Below are positions 47,280 to 59,652 of a DNA stretch of 64,000 nucleotides, piece after piece. Origin of the DNA: Homalodisca vitripennis (taxonomy: Eukaryota; Arthropoda; Insecta; Hemiptera; Cicadellidae); assembly GCF_021130785.1 (NCBI RefSeq), contig NC_060213.1, positions 64,394,001 through 64,458,000 of the forward strand, in the 5' to 3' direction. The notes under the pieces are model-generated. The model was not told the DNA's origin. It did no database searches and saw nothing but the letters and a program-made list of their open reading frames with translations. Position numbers and translations under genes: made by a program. How positions within the stretch are numbered: the stretch's first letter is position 1; each line of letters opens with the position of its first letter.

Positions 47280-47545
47280 AGCGGCGTTTCGGCATTCCTA
47301 ACCTCAAACCGGTCGCAGCCATGGCCCGCAAATATCTCAGCAGTTGGAACAGTGGAACACCGGATTGAGCTGAACCGAGATTGAGGCCGCCCGCTTGTCA
47401 GAGAGAAAACAGCTGATCGAAAACAAACTTGTCAATCTTAACCGGGCAGCTGTTTGGATTTGAGAGGTGGGAGGGAGGTCTGTCAGTGTTGCTTGGACTT
47501 GGAACTGATATGTGACCATGAGTGTTGTTGACAGTCAGGTGGTTG
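47280..47545 (+). promoter_or_regulatory. GC-richer island with Kozak-like ATGs
   Basis: GCAGCCATGGCC (ATG at 47322) is a strong initiation context but opens only 16 codons before a stop. Further on, an ATG at 47518 opens MSVVDSQ and reaches CAG|GTGGTT, a moderate donor, which could be a short first coding exon. E-box CAGCTG occurs at 47411 and 47448. It lies about 1 kb downstream of the NRF-1 island; no linking transcript evidence. Confidence 0.2.
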
Positions 47546-47695
47546 GAAATACCAAATATAAAATAACTGAGTGTTGTGTAGTTCGTATAATACTAATTTA
47601 TATGTATAGTTACTAATTTATACGATGCCTTTGTTAAAACTACATTTTCAATCAACGCAATGCATTTTATGCAGTTTTATACACGGCATACATGT
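47546..47695. other. Spacer
   Basis: No feature recognised. Confidence 0.4.
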
Positions 47696-47699
47696 CTAA

Positions 47700-47768
47700 A
47701 ACAAGGCACTTTAATGAGGACACAAATTTGCTTTCGCCTAGGGCGCCAAACCTCTAGAGCCGGCCCTG
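47700..47768 (-). mobile_element. hAT-like terminal fragment
   Basis: Read on the minus strand from 47768: CAGGGCCGGCTCTAGAGG, then TTTGGCGCCCTAGGCGAAAG. CAGGGCCGG-type starts with a following CCCTAGGCG block are typical of many hAT-superfamily termini. The partner end and an 8-bp target duplication were not found. Confidence 0.4.
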
Positions 47769-48593
<825 letters not shown>

Positions 48594-49675
48594 TGGATGG
48601 AGACCATCACTCTAAGAGTGGGTGACTGCGATATCGTGTCGGCTCCCTCCATCCGATATCTGGGGGTACAGATAGATGCCAGATTGACCTTCAAAAACAC
48701 CTGGCAAAGGTCTGCGACAAGGCTTCCAAGGCGGCGGGAGCCCTCTTGGGTATAATGCCGAATATCGGGGGCCCGAGAAGCAGCTGACGAAGATTGTATG
48801 CAAGCGTCATCGATTCCATCCTCCTCTACGCAGCGCCTATTTGGCACGACGCTGTTGAGACGCGAGCATACTTCCATCAGGCAGAGGCAATCCACAGACG
48901 AGCTTGTCTGCGTGTGATCTGCGGATTCAGGGATATATCCTATGAAGCTACCTACGTTCTAGCCGGCATACCACCACTAGCGTTGCTTGTTGACGAGCGC
49001 TCAAGAATGTATCACCGACGTCCCACGGATGGTAGAGATGTGTAACGCTCGAGAACTGTGGAATCGTGGCAGGTGCGATGGGACCAATCAACCAAAGGCC
49101 GATGGACACACCGGCTGATCCCAAACATCGCACCTTGGATCGGAAGGAAGCACGGAGAAGTAGATTATCACCTCACACAACTCCAGACCGGACATGGGCG
49201 CTTTAGAAAGTACCTGCACCGCACCCACAATGACATCAGTGATGCCTGCCCGGTCTGCTCTCCCGTTGAAGAAGACGCGGAGCACGTCTTCTTCAACTGC
49301 CCAAGATTCAATGAAGAAAGAGTGGAATTGTCCCTCGTTCTCGGTGAGGCTGCTACAACGGATAATGTTGTGGAGAATATGATCCGAATGGAAGTGAACT
49401 GGCTCGCGGTCGCGACTTTTGCTAAGAAAGTCATATGAAGACTGAGGGAGGAGGAACGATCGAGACGTCCCCTACAGCCAGCCTAGAGAGCCTCGCACAA
49501 TGTTACAGTGTTGCCTGAAATGAGGTCAATTGGATCACCCTGAAGTAGCGGATAGCTCGTGTCACTCCTCGCGAAGTAATGCCTGGCGGCGGTCCCGCGA
49601 GGAGTATTTGTGACAAGAGGAAATGCTTTTGGTGGTGGTTTTAGTGGGTATATACGCCGCAGTATGAAAAAAAAA
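48594..49675 (+). pseudogene. R1-clade LINE remnant inserted in (CA)n
   Basis: Starts directly at the microsatellite with the end of the RT (RVGDCDIVSAPSIRYLGVQI, about 48617-48676), has a frameshift, then LLYAAPIWHDAV (about 48823) and RRACLRVICGFRDISYEATY, VLAGIPPLALLVDER, and after a stop near 49043 a frame to 49438 with a C-terminal zinc-knuckle-like C-x2-C-x9-H-x4-C (CPVC...HVFFNC, about 49249-49302). That C-terminal CCHC after the RT and the LAG-PP segment are R1-clade hallmarks. Stops at about 48787 and 49043 inactivate it. The 3' UTR ends in nine A residues (49667-49675), followed at once by CACACACACAT. It is 5'-truncated: endonuclease and most of the RT are absent. Confidence 0.88.
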
Positions 49676-49686
49676 CACACACACAT
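49676..49686. repeat. Right-hand (CA)n flank of the R1-clade insertion
   Basis: CACACACACAT directly follows the poly-A of the R1-clade remnant and matches the ACACACACACAT that precedes it (48582-48594), as expected if the element integrated into a CA tract or duplicated its target. Confidence 0.75.
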
Positions 49687-49849
49687 TGATTCATAATTTT
49701 ATCCTAAATTAATTAGAACACATGAATTGTAAACATTATAACAAGAACAATGATACCAAACAACGTATAATACACTGAATTTGCCATAGATTATTGAGCC
49801 TAAGATGTCACTAAATAACCTAGGACTGAAAAAAGCAGCTGCCCGGATA

Positions 49850-51080
49850 GCCCCAGCCTACTGTAGTTTTATACTTTGACTAAAATGCCTCCGATGACTA
49901 GATACCGATACCTTTTGAGTATTGATGATGGGTTACTCTTTATAGATAACGATGTGATTGACTTAGCTTCAAACCTCATCACTTCATTGATGTCAATCAG
50001 AGCCACACATGGGAATACACCCACTGAGCTAACACATCCACCAGGTTACCTTGATCAACTCAACAATTTATCAAAATTTAACAGAGAATTGGACCAAGAA
50101 CTAGATTCCCTTCGAATTAATTTGTCTAAAGTTGAGAGCGGTGCCAACATCTTGATTTCAGTTATAAGGACAAATCGATTAAATGTTTTGAAATATGATA
50201 CTGAATTGATAAACGTCAAGAATGTACTGGCACTGGCAAGTAGGAAAACAACATTTTGAAAAGGAGAGCCTAGACCGGGAAGTGTCACGTGATATTGACA
50301 GATTGAAGGAGCAGATTGACAAGTGTCGAAGTGTTGGAGGTCGATGTCAAGTGCCTGCGAGCCTCGAATGAGACAGAGGCGATCTTCGGCTGGAGATGAC
50401 CTTCTGTCTGAACTCGTCGCGTCTGAGATTTCTTCTCCATCTCTAGCACAGCGCCTTCTCCAGTCCACCAGCAAGGACCATCCGCTTTCATTCTTCCGGT
50501 ATCACGACCTCATACTTCTTCTCTGGCTCTGTCTGCTAATGATAGCCTTGTCTCTTCGCAGGAGTTTGATAATGTCCTTCTGATAGATGACTCTCATTTA
50601 CGTTATGCGAAAAAGGTAGTGAAAGGCGGGGGTCATATGTTGAGTTTTGTTCTGGAGGGAAAATCCTTGACATCAAGAAAAACTATTAGATTATATTAAT
50701 AATTACACTGTCTGTAATATACATACATGTAGGATGTAATGATCTAAGGAAAGTCTATCGGGGTAGCCACGGTTACAACAAGGACCATGGTTACATGGCG
50801 AGAGGCTCTGGTTACATGGCGGATTTGCTGCATACTGCCCAGACTAATGTTCCTATGGTTACGATTTTCTTGAGCAGTGTATTGGTGAGTCGTGACATTA
50901 GCTACAAGGCTCTTTATAATTTTAACGACCAGCCCGAGTTGATGTGCAACAACTTTGGTGTTGAGTACGTAGATACCAATACCTGAGTCCGCGAAAAGAC
51001 CTCATTCAATACGGTATTCATTTTAATAGAATGACCACCTCTCGCCTTGGCTCAATTTTTGTGAAAGCCAATTTTTCTTA
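49850..51080 (+). pseudogene. LINE ORF1-like pseudogene: coiled coil plus SGNH esterase domain
   Basis: A 127-aa frame (49876-50259) is rich in heptad-like leucine/isoleucine and charged residues (FNRELDQELDSLRINLSKVE) and continues after a frameshift as SRDIDRLKEQIDKCRSVG, fitting a coiled coil. Then, in other frames: VLLIDDSHLRYAKK (about 50572), an SGNH block I whose GDS is changed to DDS; HVGCNDLRKVYRG (about 50726) with the GxND of block III; VLVSRDISYKALYNFN (about 50880-50930); and YGIHFNRMTTSRLGSIF (about 51010-51060), block V with its histidine but the expected Asp replaced. ORF1 proteins of some CR1-group LINEs carry a coiled coil and an SGNH esterase. Several stops and frameshifts make it dead. 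No RT follows, which is unusual because LINE copies normally lose the 5' end. Confidence 0.7.
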
Positions 51081-53525
51081 ATAATAATGTGATTCCAGCC
51101 AACGCAAACATCCAAATTGGGGCAAATACTCCTATCCTGTTTCCTGAACCTGGTAGTATCGTTTACAGTGACCATAGCCTATAGAATCGAAAATTAGATT
51201 GCCTACAGACGTTCCTAAAAATAAACTGTAATTATTAGGCGTTATGAGACGGCTCCATAGAGGAATCGTGCATCGTCCGATAGAGTCGAATCCGTTTCGC
51301 TGACCAGCTTTACAGAGCCTTAATACACTGGTAGATTTCGTGCTACTAGACCCTCAATCGTAAATGAAACAATCGTTTAAGTTAAGGTTTTCTATTGAAC
51401 ATTTTTTTGAATTCCTCCCTTCCCCCCATGGATTTGGTTTCATTGTTAGGTGACGTGTAGCGTGTAGCAGTATCTTATCAACTCCGCGTCAAATATAACT
51501 GTCTCATTATCACTTCTTGAGTTTACCTAAATGGTAATATAAAAAATATTAGCCATCTAATCACATTGGCCCAGAATATATGAATTGAATATAACTCATT
51601 TACAATTCATATACAAAATTATCTATTAGATCTATAAGTTAGTTCATGTGTACGAAAAAATCATGTTGTCGACGGATTTCTTCCGGATTTCAGTTCACCA
51701 TTTAAAAGGAAGTCTTCCTGAAATTCTGGTAAGGAAGATTAAGGGGCGAATTCAATTGTTTGTTATGGGTTTTAATCTGATGAATTGAATAAAACAGACC
51801 CCATAACTGTAAATTAAGTAGTTTTTAAGAAAACCTGTGTCAAATGCAAAAAAGGGAATGAAAAACACAATTTTTTATCTTTTAGTAACAATAAATTTGT
51901 TATTTCACCAAGAAACAAATAAAAACTGTTTTATAAAACTTCTAGAAAATTTTATTCTGAACAAAACTGTGTAAATAAAGTACACAGAAAGCGAATGTAT
52001 ACATATTCGTAAATCTACACTGCATATGGGAGTTCGTTATTTTAATTAATGTTAAATTTTACAAAAACTTACCTACGAACTGGAAAATTTAAACTACTTA
52101 AATAATTGTATAATACTGCCAACTACTAAAAAATTTGCTAGGTCGAATAATATTCCGAATTAATCCTTAATATAATCATTAATAACAAGATTAATAATAA
52201 TTTCGCATCGAATTCGAAAGGCCTCTATCAAAATATAAACATAGGATAAATTATTGATAATTTTTTATTACGATACCTTAGGAGTGTATTAAATTCATAT
52301 GGGATAATAGGTGAATTACCATACTTTAAAAAACTGGAAACAAGAAAGATATCTCTATTTCCGATTTCCACGGCCCCTATCAAACTCCAATTGATCGATC
52401 GGTTCTTGGATATATTTTAAACATTTTTGACACCACAAAGGAATTTGGTGACGAAATATACCAAAAAGTAAAAAAGTTTTAGCTGTGTTTGGGTTGAATT
52501 ATTTCTATGATACATTCAATTTACTTATTAACGGAAGCCAGGTTGTTTAGTAATCTCCGTATAGTGTGAACAATAAATATTGGCATTATAGTCTAGGATC
52601 TGAGAGCCAGTTTCCACTGCATGAGCACACAAAATGGGCTTCTTTGCGATAAATAAAGGAATTTACTTTAAGAAACGAAACGTTCATCAGCCACGCTAAT
52701 TTTAGTGGAGGTTAAAATGGAATGGTACCAAAAGGGTTAAAATATCAAAGGATCATTTTCCCCTCAAATTATATTTTTGTCAACTTGGTACACTTGGAAC
52801 CGACCGTGAGACAAATAAATAATAGTTCTAACACCATCAGACAACTAGATAAGAGACTGAAAGTTATCACTTTAAGCCAATTTGTTTATGGATGCCTGAC
52901 GCTGGTTTAAATACGTGACTGACGGTTGAATTCGAGTCAAGCAGAGGAAAATATTATCTGAGAAAAATATACCCTTTTGATACCCTCCTATTTCAACCCC
53001 CAACAACATTATTTGTAAGACAACGCACACTGGCCCTCGACTTCTAGAATATTATCCTTCTTTAATCATCTTTACTACCCTTCTGCTTTGAATCTTCAGC
53101 TAGTGACATGGTACGAAACTAATTTTCTTAATTTATGAAATAGTTTTTAAAAATATGGTATCGCTGTGACAAAATTAATTTAAATGTTACTATTACGCAT
53201 ATGTCAATATTAAGTTATATGCTGACAGTTTATGTTTAATTTTGTAAGGTAGAAACCAAACTACAGATATTCAATTTGGATAATGAAGGCTGTGTCGTTT
53301 GGTTGTGCAACAGGATGTGTCGAGATGATGAAACCACGTATTTTAAACTAACATATGAAGGAAAACTCTAAAAATAAAAGTTATACAAAACTACAGAATA
53401 TTTCACCAACACAAATTACTAAGGATAACTCTGTTCAACATTTAAAGTTCAGTTACAAACAATATGGACAGAATCACATTCAACACTGTACGTTGAATGC
53501 AACGTGGTTCGAACATCGAATTATA
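51081..53525. other. AT-rich non-coding stretch
   Basis: No gene recognised; a 62-aa plus-strand frame (52722-52910) has no motif. Confidence 0.45.
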
Positions 53526-53530
53526 ATAAT

Positions 53531-54400
53531 GGAACGCGCTCTGGGCCGGAGAAACCGAGCCGAAATCCTGGGCTGCGTTCCGAGTCTGCAGGCGCTGGAA
53601 ATGGGCAAGAACTAACTCCGCCCATATGGCAGGCATTATAGTAATGATCTAACATCACTTTTAAAACGCCTTCTATACTTAATACAATTGTTAGATACTA
53701 CAATTTATTTATTATTACAAATGTTAGTAGCTGCTTTTCACCGTGGATTTTTATTTTTAGTTAAAAAAAACGGACTTTTGTACAATATTAAAATAACTGA
53801 GATTTTGACTTTTATTTTTCTTACAAAGTCGGAAACAAAGATTACAGGCATTAAAATATTTCCCAGATGAAAAAAAACAACTTTTTATTCACAGTATTTT
53901 ATTTCAAAGTAAACTACATAAAATTTACAAACATGACACACTTAATCTACGTGTTAGAAAAATAAAATTATTTTGACCAATTTTTGCTTTATTTCTAAGT
54001 TGGATTTCTTATAATGTCAAAAGTTTTCTGTTTTTTGGATGTGATGAGATATTATTTAAAATAATAGTTTAGTCACAGTTTTAATTAAAAATAACTCGTG
54101 GCTTTCAGTGAATTCGTCAACTTAGAAGTGGTCGCATTTGTTTGAGATAACTAGAGCAAATAAGAATATTTTACAATTTTTAATACCGTACATCATCACT
54201 TGATCTACTTAATTTACCCTTAGATTTAAAATCAATAAAAAAGTTAATGTGTTCTAAGATCAGCATCATTGGTATGGAGTACAGAACTCAGTGAGTTCTT
54301 GCCCACTTTAAGCGCCTGCAAATCCATGGATACACCAGTAACGCACAGCTGTGTGCGACCGGAAAACACAACATGTGGCTTATGGGCAGTGCGCGTTCCA
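53531..54400. mobile_element. Second long inverted-repeat element 'FB2'
   Basis: Left arm 53531-53614 (GGAACGCGCTCTGGG to CTGCAGGCGCTGGAAATGG, GCAAGAACT) and right arm 54293-54400 in reverse complement (GAGTTCTTGCCCACTTTAAG, GCGCCTGCAAATCC, CTTATGGGCAGTGCGCGTTCC). The arms match with gaps and enclose about 680 bp of AT-rich, non-coding DNA. The arms are GC-rich; the interior is not. No transposase. It is unrelated in sequence to the foldback family at 32.2 and 59.2 kb. Confidence 0.7.
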
Positions 54401-55170
54401 GTAGTATAGTTCGTTGGGTTCGAATAGCTTAGAAAATAAACTAGAAACCCAATGGTATTTTTTAAGATTTATTGCACCATTTCACGACGTTTTTGAATAT
54501 GAAAAAGCAGTAATAAACTAAGACTTTTCAGTACTCACACCTTCTCAGCGAGTATGCCTTTTCTATCTATTAAAGATTGGTCTTTTATTGCAATAATTAT
54601 TTCACGAATAGATTATTCATATGCACATTAAATAAATATTATAAACAGTCCTTTGACCATTTTGACGTTTATTGACCCAAAACCACGTGTTGTACTAGAC
54701 AACATAAATTTATTACTCTAATGTAGCAAACACTTGAATCTGTTCAACTATATTCAACTACTCAAAAATTAACTGATGACTGTGAATTTAATTGCCACGT
54801 GCGAAGAGTCTTGTCTCAGAGATCTTATTGCGACTGCAGTTCATACGTGGCCTTTGCTATCAGGAAATATTAGATTGTGTTACTGCAAGAACAAGTTAAA
54901 CCTTTACGGGAACTAGTTCATCAGGTAGCTACCATATCAGAACTAGCATAAATACAAAATCGAGCGATGTAACTGACAACAGATCCTGGCTCTAAAAATT
55001 CAGCTAACGTCACAAAGAATAAAAATCGCCCAGTTACGTCTAAAGGTTAAAGCCAGCACAATAAACATTTAATATTCGTAGGTTCAAAAATTTCACTGGC
55101 AACTTTTGCTAGAAATCAGGACGTTTATTTCGTGTGTGTTTGCAACGAGCGAAGCATGATATATAAATAA

Positions 55171-55224
<54 letters not shown>

Positions 55225-55665
55225 CAGACATACGAAGAGTGGTATAAATAAGAAAATAGTGAACTACACTATATTATATTGTTAGACAAATTAAAACAAA
55301 AATAAACTCGTGTTAAAGGAAGAACTGGATGACCATTCAGTGAAGGTATTTAAACACTGGAGCTGGACTAAGTCAATTCTTTTTAAATCTTTAAAAACAT
55401 TCACATTTTACAAAACCCACGTGCTTCTACAGACATAAAATGGTGAAGTTGTCAGGCCTAGGGGTTGTTTTTAACGTGACATTGACATACAAAGAGCTTT
55501 ATGGGAACTGGATATGAGAAGTACAATCAAACCCTGCTGACATTAGAACCATGGTAGAAACGACAGAACAAGTTTCAGAACTCGATCAACTACTAGGATA
55601 TTTATATTTTTGAAGAGAACGATAGAACAATTTCAGATGTTGACAAAATTCTAAGGACATTGCAA
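54401..55665. other. AT-rich non-coding stretch
   Basis: Holds only the (AT)n microsatellite at 55175-55219; otherwise nothing recognised. Confidence 0.45.
55175..55219. repeat. (AT)n microsatellite
   Basis: About 22 consecutive AT units. Confidence 0.97.
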
Positions 55666-55669
55666 ATTG

Positions 55670-55885
55670 AGAGAAGGTGCATGTCCAGTATTTATAAAGC
55701 CTAGGCCGGTACCGTATGCTCTGCAGGACAAAATAGATGAAGAACTGGAACGACTGGAAAACTAGGAATGATAACATTGTTTCTGTCGTGTGTTTGAAGA
55801 TCACAATAGTTCCAGTGGTTAAGTCTAATGGACCAATAAGGATCTGTACTTATTACAGTTACCGTAAACGATTAAAGCTCAAGAA
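55670..55885 (+). pseudogene. Ty3/gypsy-type LTR-retrotransposon RT scrap
   Basis: From about 55676 one frame reads [16 protein letters not shown] then [13 protein letters not shown], and after a frameshift a second frame reads ITIVPVVKSNGPIRICTYYS. This is the start of a gypsy-group reverse transcriptase: the RPVPYAL entry, the DEELxRLE helix and the IVPVxKxxGxIRIC strand in correct order and spacing. The stop after LEN and the frameshift make it inactive. No catalytic YxDD box, protease, integrase or LTR was found nearby. What follows (55885-56009) is a Lys/Ser-rich frame of unknown origin. Confidence 0.7.
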
Positions 55886-56495
55886 TGAAGACAGTCAGAC
55901 AGTTAACAGTGATAAAGAGGTGTACGAAACCAAGAGAAAGGGTGCGACGAATTACAGCAGTGAGAAAAAAAGTGGAGCTGTGGCAGAATCGAGTCAAGGG
56001 ACAAACTAACTAATTGTACTGTTAAAATGGACATTTATCAAATATGGAAAACACAAATGTGGTCCAACTAAACAAACCTTAGAGAGTTAGAGAGGGAGGT
56101 ATGCATATATGTTAATTAAATCATATGCTTAGTCTACTGTTTTAATTTATAGTAGAAACAAAAATATAAATAATTATTCAAAACTGGTTAAGAAGACTGT
56201 GTCAGTTGTATTTTATTAAGAATGAGTCATCTTTACTTATTTGGTGTTTGGGCTCCTTTTCCTTAATTTCATCTGAAGATTACGTATACTATTAAAATAA
56301 CTAAATAAAATAAGAATTAACAAATCTGTTCATTGCTTTTCAAGAACACTGCATATCGCCGACAAGAACGTAGCCAGGAAAAAATATATTTTTTAGTAGT
56401 GGGCAGAGAGTAGGGCCCCATTTTGTTCCTTAAAAGGTTCTTGGCACGTTCTTTGTTGAGAACGATCTTTCAGCAGTACATGTCAGTAATACTGA
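55886..56495. other. Non-coding stretch
   Basis: Nothing recognised; GAACGTAGCCAGGAAAAAA near 56367 resembles transposon-edge text common in animal genomes. Confidence 0.35.
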
Positions 56496-56554
56496 ATTAT
56501 TTAAATAATAATAGTTGTTTCCTATAAACGTAATAGAAAAAATTAAAATTGTGG

Positions 56555-56690
56555 GGGAGGGTGGGGTGGTTCCGGACCTCTTGGATCTCCTCGATGGCTA
56601 CTTCCTTGATCGCCGAATTTGCGTACAAAACCGCTTGGATCGGCGAGGGTAAATTCTTCAAGAGCTCAGGACTGTCTGGACAGAGCAATA
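56555..56690 (-). other. Unexplained GC-rich frame, possible orphan exon
   Basis: In AT-rich DNA this block has a minus-strand frame reading SPELLKNLPSPIQAVLYANS and then AIKEVAIEEIQEVRNH, within a 95-aa frame (56497-56784). On its 5' side CTCTGTCCAG|AC resembles a splice acceptor. The amphipathic composition looks more protein-like than neighbouring frames, but I do not recognise the family and the donor side is unclear. Confidence 0.2.
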
Positions 56691-58694
56691 AATACCAAAC
56701 TATAGTTTTAGTATTCATTCCACGAGTAGTGGCATTCCAGAAGAAAATAATTACCAAAATAAAACAATATTGGAAATATTTCAAAAAATTATAAAAATGT
56801 ATTCCTGGAGATCGGATGGCTCTCTAGCTAACTAACTTTAACCAGTATATTATGGACTTATTATTAATAGTACAGTAATAAAAAAAAATACTTCTCTCAA
56901 AAGTTATTTTATTAGAGGGAAAACATTTACAAACGTAAAAAAGAACCTGATGGAGTACAAATACTGATTTCACCTAAACAGTATCATTGATCTAAAATTG
57001 TGTTCAAAAATTTGAATCTAGGTTTAAACTTATGCAATATCAAATATTTAATCTCCATTGTAGTCTTGTAAAGGTAGTCACAGACCACATAATTTGAAAG
57101 TACAGTGTACTAGTAAATTTTACAGTTTTCATAATATTCCCATCGCGGAGTAAAATTTGAGAAATTGATTTTAATGTACTGAATAATTTTAAGTCACTCT
57201 TGGATTTATCCAAACAAGCTATTTATACAAGCTTCGTATTTCGTGGAGTAATTTATTTTACGACTAATATTTGTTTGAATTTGTAGCTATATTAAATAAA
57301 ATTAGGCTTGCAAAATAAAAGTTATTATAACACAAAAACTATTAAGAATTAATTGTATTAGTATTTGTCTCTGACAAAATATTAAACGTTAATTTAACAT
57401 AGCCTTCATATTGAGAATGCAAAAGGCATTACCGATCTGGTGTTACATTGCTTTGACTTAATTGAAGGCGTTAGACGTTAGCTTTTCTCCTGTGTCCACA
57501 GTCATGTCACACTTTTAATTGGTTATAACTACTCGATTATTAATCGCAGGTCTATGAAACAGATGTAAATTAAAATAGTTGTTTATAAAGTGTTGTTTCA
57601 ATTAACTGAGTTACCCCGCTATTCTATAATAATAACTGATAATAGTGTATAACAAAATTTCACACATAAAATATTAGAGTGAGAATGATAAAAATAGAAA
57701 ATGAGGTAGACGTAGATGTACTGTAGGCTACATCCACATAAAAGTATTAGATTTTTAGGTTTATTTGGTTTACTATAAATTTATTTATTAGAAATTTTAT
57801 ATTTTTATAAAAATGCAGACATATTAACTGTGAAACATTACAGGCTAGATACCATATTATGCATCCAAAATAGAATTAATTATTTAAAATATTTTTAAAA
57901 ACGATTTAATTTAAAATTTCAAGCATTCAACTGAAACAGTGCCCTCTGCCAACTTGACCATTCTACCCGACAGTGAGTAAAACTGGACTGACCTTCCAGA
58001 AAATGTACTTGTATCTTGTACACTAGTAGAGTGGGAAAAGTAGAATTTCGATTTCGAGCACATAATGTCATAATTATACGTATAGAAAACAAATAAATAA
58101 ATAATTGCTTATACAATTTGTGAAACTTTTAATAGTTTTACCTTTAAATTCCCTACGCAGAAATGTAAAGTTTTATAGATCTCTGCAAGTACGATAAAAT
58201 AGTCTACAAGTGTAAAACAAGTAGTGCATGTAAAATGTCAGAAAAAGTAACATATTTATTTAAAACAGAATAAAATACCATTGACAGAAATTACTGTGTT
58301 ATAGCACATCACTGTGTTCAAAACTAGCGAAATATACAGGAAAATGTACAAGTTTAAAGTATAAAAAATTAATACTGCAACAGAAATTAAACAACGAATT
58401 TTCACATTAAAAAAATTGTAAATTATTCAGTTCAACAGAGCAGAAAACGTATTATTATTCTTTCCTTAATGATATTAAAAGTTGTAGATATATTCCTACG
58501 CACATACGCTATTGTATACTGAGATAATAACAACACTCGCTGAGAACATGTTAAACAGATTGAAATATATACATCTACTACACAAAGTAAGTGTTGAATG
58601 TATGACACAGAGAATGATAGTGTCGACAGTGTGCAGTGTATTATATATGAGATAGTACATTGATTTCTTTATCTTTCGATTAGTACGATTATAT
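56691..58694. other. AT-rich non-coding stretch
   Basis: Nothing recognised. Confidence 0.45.
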
Positions 58695-59162
58695 TTGTAT
58701 TTAGAGCGATATTTTGCAATGAAATGTTCATTTGTAAAACCTCTTTTCAGAAACAATTCGATTTCTTACAGTTTGGCTCTGGGCTAGTAACAATGTAATA
58801 AAGTAATGCTGCTAGAAACCATAACAGGACGCGAGTTTTATGTTTATGTTTTGTATTTAGAGCGATATTTTACAATGAAATGTTCATTTGTAAAACCTCT
58901 TTTCAGTAACAATTCGATTTCTTACAGTTTGACTCTGGGCTAGTAACAATGTAATAAAGTAATGCTGCTAGAAACCATAACAGGACGCGAGTTTTATGTT
59001 TATGTTTTGTATTTAGAGCGATATTTTACAATGAAATGTTCATTTGTAAAACCTCTTTTCAGTAACAATTCGATTTCTTACAGTTTGACTCTGGGCTAGT
59101 AACAATGTAATAAAGTAATGCTGCTAGAAACCATAACAGGACGCGAGTTTTATGTTTATGTT
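58695..59162 (+). repeat. Three tandem copies of a 156-bp unit
   Basis: Copies at 58695-58850, 58851-59006 and 59007-59162, each starting TTGTATTTAGAGCGATATTT and ending in GAGTTTTATGTTTATGTT. Copies 2 and 3 appear identical; copy 1 differs at about three or four positions. A very recent amplification or an assembly duplication. Confidence 0.97.
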
Positions 59163-59228
59163 TTTTAGCAATACGTACGTTTTTTGGAAGCAATTTATTT
59201 TGGACTATTCAATAGGAATGTTGTTTTT

Positions 59229-59652
59229 AGCTCCAGTTCATCTTCCTGCAGCGTTTGGAATCCAACGCTCTTACAGACTTGACTCCTGGAATTTGGAGCC
59301 ATAATCCATCTGAAGAGATCGAATTCTTCTAGTACGGTTCTACTGTATTTATTCTACGGTTTTAACTCTGTTGCTACACCGTGTTTAGAGACCGTATCAA
59401 TAACATCGTAATGCACTTAATTGTGCATCTGATGAGACAATTATAATGTCAATTTACCTGGATAACACTACATTTCATATTTTGTAATTAGGTGTCTCTG
59501 ATGTCGAAACGATGTAAATTGTTCGTTTGAGCGTCATCGTCATCGAATATTTTCGATCTCTTCAGACGAACAAGGGTCCAGATTCCCGGAGTCAAGTCTG
59601 TAACAGCATCGGATTCAAGACGCTGCATTACGAGAAAGGTGGACTGAAACCA
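59229..59652. mobile_element. Foldback element 'FB1', copy 2
   Basis: Left arm 59229-59325 (AGCTCCAGTT, TTACAGACTTGACTCCTGGA, CATCTGAAGAGATCG) is matched by its reverse complement at 59558-59652 (CGATCTCTTCAGACGAAC, GGAGTCAAGTCTGTAACAGC, GGTGGACTGAAAC). About 230 bp of non-coding DNA separate the arms. Both arms are recognisable relatives of the 32.2-32.9 kb element. No transposase. Confidence 0.8.
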
